From positions 13,344,884 to 13,408,883 of the forward strand of contig CM040753.1 in the NCBI GenBank assembly GCA_022829145.1: DNA of 64,000 nt, in the 5' to 3' direction. Both the position numbers and the translations under genes were made by a program. Under the pieces are notes generated by a model. It searched no databases, was not told the DNA's origin, and worked only from the letters and a program-made list of their open reading frames with translations. This document shows positions 12,401-25,000 of this stretch, one piece after another (positions within the stretch are counted from its first letter, which is position 1; every line of letters begins with the position of its first letter). Origin of the DNA: Albula goreensis. Its lineage: Eukaryota; Chordata; Actinopteri; Albuliformes; Albulidae.

Positions 12401-15400
12401 CGGGGCACCTGCTGGGCTCGGTTCTCTGAGGGTTAATGAACACATTTGAGGGTGGATACAACAGTTCTGAATCCTAGCTGCTCCATTCCCAGCTATGGCC
12501 AGAGGTTCACATTGGTGAGACAATAATTTGCTGTTTTCTCGCTGGGGAAAGACTGAAGTTAAATAGTTTAACCCTTTCACTGCATATTTAATTTGAAGGG
12601 AGGTTTTTCATTGGTAGTTGCATGGTATTTCTGTGTAAAAAATGCTTGAATTTTCCATAACTGTCATTTGTTTCCAAAGAATGTCAAGTCTCATACACAG
12701 GAGGTCAAAGTTACTGAAAAATGTCACGTATATAAATTTTATGCAAAGTTTGAATAATCATTTTACCTGTATGTAATATTTTATCTCATTTCAAATCAAA
12801 GAAATAGATAAAGTACATTTGTTCCAAACTTAATTTTGCCCTGAAATGAACGGGGCACCATTCTGTACCAATTGTTATACAAACTGCTGTAATTTCTAAA
12901 TAGTGAAACCAAAATACTAAAATACCCTTTAACAAAAGCTGAGAATCTGCAGCATAATACATTGTATAGCAAATTGTTTAATTGCAAATCTAAAATTGTG
13001 GCGCACAGAACCAAATAAGGTTCAAATCTGTCTTTTCTCAAACATATTGGAGGGCACTGTTTAGCTTACCTTACCCACCCCTGTCTGTACAAATAGAGTT
13101 TTTGCATAGTCCGTATACGAATTTATTAATACAAATTAATTAAATAATGAATCCTTGTTCTCTTTCTGCAGGTGAACCAATGGTGTGAAGCTGGGGTGTA
13201 CCTGTTGGCCTCACAGGCTGTGGATAAATGTCAGTCACAGGAGGGGGCGGAATCAGCACTGCAGGATATTGAGAAGTACCTGGAGACGGCCGAAGAGAAG
13301 CGTCTGATTGACCTCAGGGAGCTACACAACCAGTATGAGGTCACCCTCACCACTGACATCAAGGTAAGGCCCATGTGCCCAGTTCTCCGTCCGGTCACAG
13401 TCTGTGTAGCCTCACAAGTTATGCTGCTTCTGGGAGAGACCATGTTAGCACAGACCCAACAGCCCCATCACACCTCAGTCCCTCTTGGCAGTATTGGTTC
13501 TAACACAGTGAAAGCACAGGTCATATATATCCAGTAGTATGGATATCCTATGCTCATGTTCTGCTCAGGTCCTGACTGAAAGAGAACAGCAGTTTTAACT
13601 GTGCAGTTTTTCTTACTGCATATTTTGTGTTATATGTGGTCCCGTCTGAAAATTAATTTCCTCTATATGATTGATTGAGTGTCTCCTTGTCGGGGGAACG
13701 TTTACACCTTCATAACATTACCCTTATGTCAACACTTTGAAAAGAAAGTCAGCTACCTGTATTTTTGTATAAAGAGAGGGTGTGATATTTAGTTTGCGTT
13801 GCCTTTCAAGTTCACCACGTGTTCAAGAATTTTGCAACCCTTTTCTCTAACATTGATGAATTGCTCAATTGGTATATTAGATGATGAAGATGACTTGATC
13901 GACTGGAACACAGGATAATGAAGATTAATTGATTAACTGTTGTGTAGGATAATAAAGAATCATTGATTGATAAATGGGATAATGGAGATAAACTGATTGA
14001 TTTATACATTAGATAATGGAAATGACAGATTGGTTATATCCTGTTTGCAGGCTAGTGTTCAGAAGGCTCTGCAGAGACTGGATGATGTCCAGGAGATGTT
14101 CGGCAGGCGACATGTCAGTTTGAAGAAGCTGTCAGCCAAGCAGACCCGTCCAGTGCAGCCGGTGGCTCCCCGTCCTGAGTCCTCCCCAAACCGAGCCTCT
14201 CCCAAAATGGCCCGGACCTCCGGTCCCAGTGAGTCACAACCCCTGACAGCACCTTCAGACATCCAGTGCTCTTGTAGCATGTAAAACATCATGTCTGACT
14301 GTACCAGGCCTGCCTGGGTCAAATATCAAAAAATACTTCAACACTTCGGACATCTGCACAGTTTGTCTAAACAGATGCAAAACAGGTTTGTCAAACTCCA
14401 GGCTGTGGAAGGTTGTAGGTTTTTTGATAATTTGAAGGAAACCACAAAACCTTCAAGCACTGTCACCCTCCCAGGTCAGAGTTTGACTTCCTATATGTGC
14501 TTGTAAAGTTTTGGTTAGGAGCAGGAATCTGTATCACAAAACAAAGTGTCACATTTAAAAATGACTTTGATCCCAGACTTTAAAAATTTGATGCTAGCAT
14601 TTTTGTTCCTGCAAGTGTCATCCTAAGGGAATTTCTTCCAGCTAAATTTAGTGCAATTTGGCTGGAATTTCAGACCAAACTTAATCTGCTGCCTTAAACT
14701 GGGAAATGATGAAGCTTTTTTAGGCCACTGTAGCTTTAAGAATTTTGTGTCATTTCTGTAGATCCCATAGCAACAAAGAGAATCAAATAAAACCTGATTT
14801 CAGTGTGAGACCAATAGTCCATTTTTAAATTTGCTGGCTTTGTAAACATTTTAACGGCTGCCACCTTTCTGACTGAAGCCATAAATTAATTAAATACTAA
14901 AAAAGGATGTTGATAGTGTTTAGGTGGGGTATAATAACAGAATTTACCAGACAAACCTTTCATTACCCTGTTTGGTACAGCTGGTACAGAGTTTTAAAGG
15001 ATAAAATCTATAAGTGTTGTTTGCATAAGTCCACGACTGATAGCTCCACCTATTATTTGGTTCATGATTCCTCACTCTTCTATAATTAGTATACAGTGCA
15101 TATATCTTATTTATATTTTAGATATTTAAAGATGCTCTTATCCAGAACAACTTAAACATATTACATTAAATAAGCTCTCCTGACAGGCCGCATCACTCAG
15201 GGCTTATTGTAGTGCATATGGGTGGAAAAAAATGGCTGGCTTAACTACCATAATTAGACACACTAAAATTCCACGTTGAGAAATTGTTCTCACCCAGAAA
15301 GATGTAGAATAATCAGTTTCCAAAGTGTTTTTGTAATAACATGTACACAGGAGTGTTGGCTGTCTAAAGGGAAAATGATTCAGGTCATTTTGACTGTCTC

Positions 15401-16014
15401 TCTGTGCACACAAGTGTTCCTCATGTAGGTGCATATGGTTGGAGCTTTGGTTCTCACCTGGAGATCATTGAGTAGGTAACTGAACATGAATGGCTTCAGT
15501 AAATATCAGTATACAGTATGGATTGTATTTTTTGCCACTCTGGATAAGTGCCTATGTTTATTGAAGTAATTTGAGTTCATGTAAATAATGTGAGTTGCTA
15601 GGCCTGCTCTTAATTAAACAAGAACAACTGGCAGATCATAAGACATGGAGCATGGAGCAATAAGTGTGTGTGTACATGTGTGTGTATGTGTGTGTGTTCC
15701 AGATATTGGATAGAGTGACTTATAGATTGACTCTCATTTACTTTGTAATTTAATTTGGAATGTAAAATTAAAAAGTGGCGCACCATCATCAACCAACATA
15801 TTAATCAGCTGTGAAAGGCATCATGTTGCTGTGTGCATGAAAACTTTTTAATGCAGTATTTTCATTACTAAAGGATAGTAGAGACAGCTAATATTCAACT
15901 GTCTGATGATTGATTGCTTTCTTACATCTTATACTGTACTGTGGAACAAAACTCTTGTACAGCGCTTTTGGGAAAATTACTCATAAAATGAGTGAATCAT
16001 TATCATTAATTAAA

Positions 16015-16051
<37 letters not shown>

Positions 16052-19000
16052 TGTAATAACTTATTTGAGGTGTGTGATTTAATGGCAGATTTTGGAGGTT
16101 GCATGTTTCTCCTTGTCATTTGAGTTCCTGTCTTGTTTTTTGCAGCCAATCGCAGGGGTCCAGAGAGCACCACCACCCCTAAGCAGGCTGCGGATGCAGA
16201 CCTTGCCAGAAGGAAAAATATTCGCAAGTCCAAAGGCGGGATTAAGGTGGGTGCACAGGTGATTAGAATGTTAGCACATTTGAAGATTTGAAATTCTTTT
16301 GGACTCTGGTAGAATGTAGTTTTGCAGGTCACTGAGAATTTTGTTAATGTTAGCAAGCACAGAATCACGAGAGAGGAATTTTGTCCTGATTAGTAGTGAA
16401 ATATGTAATTGTCACTATCTGTATATGTGTTAAGGCTCTCTGAATGGTTTCAAAATGCCTCCCCCACCCAGAATTCAATTGTAATCATATTAAATTGTAA
16501 TGGAGCATTCATTCAAAACGGTGAACATTATCATGGAGTTGAACCTGTGGAACGTTGATGTGTTCTCTTGTAGTGGGTTGTGTGGCTCCACTAGTTTCCT
16601 CTTGTTCCCTGATTGTCAGGCAGGAATGTCTTTGGTAGCTTATGGTGTGTACAAAGTGTGCCAAAGTAAATAGCTTGGGTCACTGGAAGCTTGTCAAAGA
16701 TTCATAAGGGATTTGAACCCAAGACCTAAAGGCTGGCCCTCAGGTAAGGGGGCTGATGCAGATAATCGGATGTGCTTGCATGTAAATGGACTCTGACTCT
16801 TAATGGTGCCTTTCCCCAGATTGAAGTTATGCATGAAGCCAGTCAGGGAGGCTCAAGCCGTGTCCTGGCATCCAATGAGACGGAGGAAACCTTGTCAAAC
16901 AGAAGGAGGTAAGGACCCCACACACTAAAAAAAAAAAATGCCTAGCATGGGGCTTCCATGAACTGCCTTCTTGCTGCCTGCACACTGGAGCTGCAATTAC
17001 CTGTGTACTTTCCTTGTTAAATAATTTAAGTCATAACTAAGTTTACGACTAGGTTTTGGTCATTGCTGTTTGCTTTCTTGGTTTCATTGTACACTAAGGG
17101 AGTGTCACCCTTAAGGGTGTACTTTCAGGGGATTACAATTCCTTCAAGCTTCTACTGTCAGGCTCAAATGTATCTTCACTTGTGGTCTTGCATATATCAC
17201 TCAGAAAGAAAGTTAAAACAGCAGTTGAAAAACTGCTGGATTGGCTCTTTATAAAATATTATATTATTGCTTGGATAGGAAGGAACATCATATTGGAATT
17301 TGGGCTAAGTTTTGTATTTCAGTTTTAAGGTGGAACATGTGTGTGGATCTACAGCTGTAAAGGAAAATACAACTCTGACCTCTCTGCTTAATGTGCTATT
17401 TTTCAAGAATGTTGGAGCTTCCAGTTAGGAGAATCTGTTTTACTTCTGAAAATGACACAAATGTTTTATTTATAAAAGCATTTTGTGCTTAAACACATAA
17501 ACTGTGTTAATGTGGTCATGTGTGACACATGACTGCCACATTGTTCTAAGTTTTCACTGGCCTGGCTATTGGAAAAGTATTATAGCTCCTTTGGTAGTCA
17601 AAGGTCTGGTGTAGCTCTTTTCCTCCTGAATGTTGTCTATAAGAAATTTTTCAGTGACAGTGTTTTTTTTTTTTAACCATGATTAACTTGACTCAAATCT
17701 GAAATCTCAAATCAGTCTTTGGGGGTGGGTAGTCCTCTTTGATTTAGGTGAAGGTATTCGCTGGACCAGGTACACAGCCTATATTAGTGGTTGTTGTACC
17801 CAATAGGTAATAGGTTTATTATTTTTTTTTAGAAGATTTATTATTTTATTTATTGAGGAATAAAAGAGGTATATACGCTCTGCGACAAATTTGTTAGGAA
17901 TACCTGTCCCTTCCATGCCTCACATTATCAGATCATGCTATTTAAAGGAATTAGGCGTGAACCTATTACATTTTGTGTGCATGTACAATGCAGAGGGAGA
18001 ATTGGGCAAGAATGCAGTACATATTGTTGTATTACATTTTATGTAAAATGTATTTGCTGTATAGTTGTTAAATAGCTGTTTCAGTGGTTTGGTTTCTGGT
18101 GTTACTTATGTTTGTCAGTACTGGCCTGCTCCGTTTTTCATGGGGAGTCACACTGAAGACACGCTCCACTGGCCTGGGAGTGCTTGGCAGCTGAGTGTTA
18201 AAATCACCCCGGTGTCCTTTGGAGACGGCTTTACGCCTCTCTTTTGTGTGCTGAATGCTGACTGGTCACAGGGTTTGTGTTATGGGCAGTGAAAGTGTTT
18301 TGCAGCAGGTCCTGGTTGCTAAATGAACACATTAAAGGCACAGCCATGTAATAAGGCCTGTCCTGTTTTCAGAGCCCATGTTCAGATCCTCGTCATTATA
18401 AAAATGCAGGCCTGTGCTGCCCTCTTCCAAAAATACTTTAATCTCCAAGCCACTTTGGAATTTCACAAAATTGAAATCTGCTGTGATCAAGTCCACTATC
18501 CAAAACATTTCTATAAATAGAAAGGCTTAGCTATGCTTACCTCTGTGTGTCATTTGACACACGATTACATAATGCGTAGTGTGTGTATGTGTAACAGATT
18601 CAAACTATTATATTTTGATTAATCACAGGATCAAGAAGTATTCCAAGTTTTGAAATTTGCCTCTTTCCTGACTCAAAAGAGTTATTTGGGAGGAGAACTA
18701 GGCATATTGTGAAATGTTTGTAAAAGATGAGCAAAACATTTTTATTAAAAAACATTCCCTGGCAGTAGCAGCTTAGTGACAAGCCCTTTGCTTCATATAC
18801 TGTTGAACTTGAGACCTGGCCTTTTACTTGATAGACAGAATTAAACTGGGCTCAAAGCATAATGCAATAAATTGTGTTCATTTTCAAATGTGTTAATCAG
18901 TTTGAGGTAATCGAATCCAATCATTTTATTCTAAAAAATAGGTTTTTCTTCATAATATCTTGAATAGAGCTGGGGAAAATAATGGTTTTTACGATGCATG

Positions 19001-22000
19001 GCGATGCCAAAGTGAAAGATTCAGTATCGATGCAGAAAAAGAAAATAATCGATTTTTGAAAATTGTAATTACCATTACATTAATTGGAAAACACAGACTT
19101 TCGCTTCCTTCTCCATACCTTGGAGCAAAGATACAGAATCCCAACTTTAGTTTTCTTCACAGACACCGCTATACCTGCTCTGTACAGTGACACAAAAGCC
19201 AGAGTGATGGGCTTTTATATTTTTATAGCAGTCAAATGCCGGTTTTAGGAAACATTCTACGGTCCACATTCTAAATACACATTCCACAACAATCAGCTGT
19301 TTTTTACAGAAGCCCATTGCAATCACAAAAGAAAAAAAAATTAGAAGTAGTTATCTCTTAATTATGAGAAAAGATGTAGTAAACTGTGTTTTCCATGACT
19401 GAATAAGGACGGTCAGTAATTATTGTCCTATCGCATTTAATCTGCTTTTGTTTCCTTGTTGATATGAGACACTGGGAAATATTAGCCTAATGTTACTTAA
19501 TGTGGATGGCATTAATACACAAAATACAGATGGCATTAATGACGGGAAAAAAAGTCTGTACATGTTCAGACACAAATCGTTGGCCGTGTATTCTTGTATT
19601 AATAAAAAAAAAAAAAACATGGAGGACAAGATGCATTGTGATGCATCGAGAATCGTTTTAAAATCGAATCGCTACCCTTTGAATCGTAATCGAATCGTGA
19701 GACCAGTGAAGATTCACACCTCTAATCTTGAAGTACAGTATATCTAAACTTGGACATGCCCAGAGAAAGATAAGTCACGTAGTTTAATACAACCAAGGAA
19801 GAGCTTCAGTCCAGATTGTTGTTATATGTGTATTTTCCTAACAATTCCAAAACCACTTTTAACTTGGATAAACAAAGAACAGTGCAGTCAGAGTACTTTG
19901 AAATGTATTCTAACTGAATGTAAACAGTCAGTATTGCAGCAATGCAATACATGTCTCACAAGCTATCAATATTAATGAAAATTCAATAAGAAATACAATT
20001 TCTGTTACCATTATATTTGGCAATCAGTAATTTTGATTCACACAGAGGCACCATGTTCCCCTCTTCCTCTACGTCACAGACTCCACTCGTATGGTGTTTT
20101 TCATGTATAAAATCACCACAAAATACATAGTTTTTGACAGAGCATCAAAATAAATGAATGAAATGCAAAGGTAATGCTTTATCCGTGTACATGCACACAG
20201 TTCGAAACATGTCTTAGCATACATTTAAGTACGATTCCAGCATTGTAAAGCATTGTGACCCATTTTAAAACCTTGGTGGAAAGGTTTGATGATTGACAGT
20301 CAAAGTCACGCTTTTTCAGTTCTCCATCTTTGGATGTGTTAAAGGCATGTTCACTACTAAGAACAAAAACTAAAAAAAAAAATCTTCAAACAGATTTTTC
20401 ATTTCTTGCTCATAAATGTAGGACTCACACCAAACAGTACTGATGAAATAGTGAATCGAAAAATTGTTCTAAGTGCTGTTTTAGTTCATAAACTTAACAA
20501 TACCAAGTTTAATATATGATTGGGGTCTGATTTTCACAAGATTGTTTATTGAATAACAAGCCCATATTTTGTCTGAGTGTAAAACCATCATGTGTCACAT
20601 GTTCTGCTCATAGCACAGACTCTATCAGCATAAGTTAACCTGGTATTAAGAGCCAATTCATACAGCCAGTCACATAAATCTTCCACCATGTTAACTGTCA
20701 CAGTTGAGAGTGACCTTTTGATGCCCATTCTTAGACATGGGAAGATGTTGTTAACAAAACACAAACAAGGTTCTGGGTAACGAAATAAAATTACAAGGAA
20801 TTCATGTTCTATGGATGAGAGAGAAAGTGAGGGAGGGAGAGAGCAAGTGACTGTCCAGTATACAGTTTGCTTAAGCAAGAGAAAAAAATATATAAAGATT
20901 AATGGACTGTTTCCATGTTGGGTAAAGATCTTATCCTTTTTTTTGGATGCAAATGTGGTGCAAGTTGAATCACAGTCAGGATACTTTGATCACTACTGAA
21001 TGTATATGATGACAATCCATGTTTTATGTACAGTGTGCAGTTCATAGAACTACTTTTAAAAAACATGTAAAATGAATGAAATAAAGACAAGTTTAAATGT
21101 GGAATTCCTGTGAGAATAGTCACAGGAGGAAACAGTGTTGTTTAGACTCTAATTGTGATGGGGAGGGATTTGGGAAACATGGAGCTGGAGGTTTCATATG
21201 GAATTATTTAATGAACAGGATGTGGGCTGGAGGAGTTTTGTGATGTCGTGGAAAATGCCAGCGGCAGGAAATGTCTAGGAATGAGCTGCTCTGCATTTAC
21301 GCAGCAGCTCAATCCAACCGTGTGCTCGGTGTGCATTGTAGCAAAGCACTACAGAGGGAATGCAAAGTGAGGAAAATATCCATTCCTTCACTTCCATTGA
21401 ATGAAATGACTTAGGAAACTGAATAATAACACTAACAGCTGTCAGCATGTCTTAACAAAATCCCAGAAAAGGGACCTCTCTGTAAGGGCATTGTGGTGAA
21501 TGGATTCTTCCATTCAACTTTGTTTTTTATTCATTTATGTTTTTATCTCAACCTAAACACTGGAGTAAAAAAAAAAAAAACTTGTGCTGTTTTTGCAGAG
21601 TCTGTGCAACCATGGAGTGTTTTTTTCCCCTCCCAGTACTACCTAACAAATATGAATGAAAACCTGGGGCATAAAAAGGTATAAACAGACACTTGAATAA
21701 ATGACTCACTCAAGCTTTGATTTTTGAGAGTTCCAAAACCTTTGGGGGACCACCTTGGAGAGTCAGTGCACTATGCGAATGCGGCCTTGCAGGGGTAGGT
21801 GTTGAAATAGTATGGTTTGCACAGGAGCATGGCTTTCACAGCCATACAGTATAGCCTTCGCAGCAGCCCAGATGAGCCCCTTTGGACCTCTGGATCTGTG
21901 GCTACCCTCCAGAGGTGGTGAATGTCCACCACATGCCCGTGTGATGTCATCATCTCACTGTATATGCAGGGATGGTATGGGGCCTTACCCTCTCCTGAAA

Positions 22001-25000
22001 AATAAACATGCTCTTGTGGTGAAATACCCATGACGTTGGCACAGATGCCCATGAAGACGTCATCGATGTAGAGGGTGGAGTTGAGGGTGACAGAAGCACG
22101 GTAAATTTTCTCTGCCACATCCCCTGAGACCACATATCCTGCCCCAGCTGTGTAGTCAGGGTACGAGGACCATTGGTACATTTCGTAGGGCATGTAATAC
22201 TTGCTGTCCCTACGGCGAATTGGTGGTGCCCCCCTGTGGACACGCCCCACCCAGAAGTCCCGAGCCCCGGACTGGGCCACACCCTTCAAGTAGCGCACCA
22301 GGTTGGGCATGTGCACAAAGACATCATCGTCCGCAGACATCAGGAAGCGGGCATGGCGGCAGTGGGCATGGGCCCAGCGAAACTGCAGCAGCAGCTTGAC
22401 TGTCAGGTTGTGGAACGAGTCGATAAAGTCCTGCTGCACCAGGTCCCTGAACTGCCGGTCCTCCCTGAGTAGTGCCTGTTGTACATGGGCCTTCTCCCGG
22501 GGTCGTGGGTCCACCCCCAGCGCGAACACGACCCGAACCGTCGCCCCGAGCTCCAGCCATGCATATGTCTCGTTCCCCCAGGTGGAGCGAATGGCCTGCC
22601 GCCTCTCCACGTTCTCGGGGGAAGACTTGACGAACAGCAGCAGTAGCACGTCTGAGGCTGCACACTTCCCCTCATGGTTGATCAGGTAGGAGTAGTTATT
22701 AAGGCCATCTGCCTCTGCCCTGCTGATGGTGAAGCTCTTGTTGATGAAGTTGTAGCTGTTAACGAGGTAACGGTAGGAGTAGGACTTCATGTGGCTCACC
22801 ACGTGGTGGTCCAGCTGCTCCCAGCACACCATCACGATGGACAGGATGAAGCAGGTGGTTATCAACTGCACACATTGACATTTTCTGATCCTCCTGAAAT
22901 TCATAAACATCCTGCAAGTTTCCTGTCCCCTTTTTTCACCTCCCACCTTCTCCCTCAATCAGGTCCAATAAGAAGAAGCTTTAGACAGTTTGTGGCCACT
23001 GTTCTCACAATGCGGTAGACGTCTGGGTTCCATCATATTGTTTATCGATCCCATAGGAATTGAGGTAGCTCAGAGAAATGATAGCATCACTTCTGTGACC
23101 TGCGTTGGGGTCAGGCTCCAGAGGGGACCATGTTGAAGCCTCATGTTCTTGGAGAGTCCAAAATGCATCACATCCCCATCTCTGCAATGAAGCAAAGAGA
23201 CCACAACTGAGTTAAACAAAAAACTTGACTGGGCATCTAAAATGGAAGAATGGGATGTGGTAAACGTGGTAATGTGCAGTATATATCAGAACATAATGAT
23301 ATTTTCATATGCATGAGACAAAGGGATTACAAGTAATACTACAAATACAAATGTTCCATGAAGAAAGTGCCATGTTCAAGGAACCAACATCTGGGAAGTG
23401 AACTTGCAGCTTTGAGTTACAAGCCCACCTTCCTAACATTATGCAACTCTGCCACCATATTTATAATGGCTAACAGGCAGAAGTTAGGGAGACTTAAATG
23501 GTGTGCTGTTGCATGCTCCATGGTCACATGTGGGATAGGGATTCATGACTTTGGTTTCACATACTGAGAAGATGATTGCATATTCAGTTTATTTATATGC
23601 ATTATGTAAAACTATGTTAACCGTTGTTTGAACCGCTGAAAATGTCATGGCTTTACGGATTACTGGCGATGGAATAATCAGTGTTTAAAAATGGCTGTAA
23701 CATTCATTGCCTAAACAAAAGGGTCAAAATCGAGAGTGCTCCAATGGGTTCAGATAGACATAACATGAAAGATATTAATGCTAAGAGCTTAAAACATTTA
23801 TCTTTTTTTAATTATACATTGTAGTAACTGTACACAAATACTCAGGCAAATATGAGCAAATTTATACGCACAGTGTTGTGTGGTACACTGCATTTAAATA
23901 GCATTTACACAGTGTTGTATTATATACTTCATTTCAGTGGAATTCACACTGTGTTGTATGGTATACTGCATTTAAATAGAATTCACACAGTATTGTATGG
24001 TTTACTGCATTTCAGTAGAATTCACACAGTGTTGTATGGTATACTGCATTTAAGCTTGACTGAGCAGCCAGCTTCCTGTTTCCTGACATTGAGTGGGTGT
24101 ACAAACATGTGTAAGAGCAGACAGTTAGCACTGAACTTAGGACACTCAGGAGAAATGGCATACACCAAGCATCTGGGTCAAATAAAACCTTGTGGACTTA
24201 TTCTGCCCTACTTTCCCTTTTTTTCTGGAAAAGTCCAGCTGCAGACATTTATCTTTATGACTTGGATCAGTGAGCGATACAATGTGACTCTGGCTTAACT
24301 TTTAATCAGTAAGGGGAAGTATCTATAGATGTCTGTATATGTACGCCTTCTTATATTGAGTCATGGCAACATGTTCTTCCTGAAGTGGTTGCTAATGGAG
24401 ACTGGTTTCTATGACATACTGCCTTTGTACTATTCTAGAAGTGATATTGTTTGCTTCATTGTTGAGAATAATAGCTATTCCATATCTCTGTCCTTTCTCA
24501 TTCTAAAATATCTACCCTCATTATAGTTGGTATTTCGGCTTAAAAATAGGATGTTTAAAAATGTCAGATTTTGTTGTGTAGGATCCTTCTTGAGTGTCTA
24601 TGATTGCAACCAATATAATATACAGTATTTAGCATATAATCAAGATCTATGGAAGGCTTCTACTGTAGGCTTCAGGATCACATTTTAGTAAAAAGTGGTA
24701 GATTCAAAATAACGGTTGAGATATGTTGGATGAGAAACATTTTATACACTCATTGTCAAAAGAATGATACCAGATGAAACAGACATGTGCCTCTGAGTTC
24801 ATTCATTATACATGAATTTTTGACATGCATATACCATAATCTGTTCATTATGTTCATTTAACAGCTAACACCTTGCAAGCCTTTTTTGTTGTTGTTGGGA
24901 CAGGATAGCATGGCTTAAAAATCTCTTGACCATGCAGTGGAAGTTGCCGAATTTTTGTGTGTGAATATAAAAGCCAACACAGCGCTATGCCCAATAATGG

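Noticed and set aside
11829-12461. 210-residue - strand frame
   Set aside because: It lies antisense to mcf2l2 exons 9 and 10, which have clear splice sites and family sequence. It is a shadow frame.
22173-22689. + strand frames of about 100-128 residues opposite b3gnt5
   Set aside because: They are antisense shadows of the GC-rich catalytic region.
22911-22958. Longer b3gnt5 start giving 395 residues
   Set aside because: The upstream start codon is TTG. The first ATG at 22910 gives the expected length of 379.
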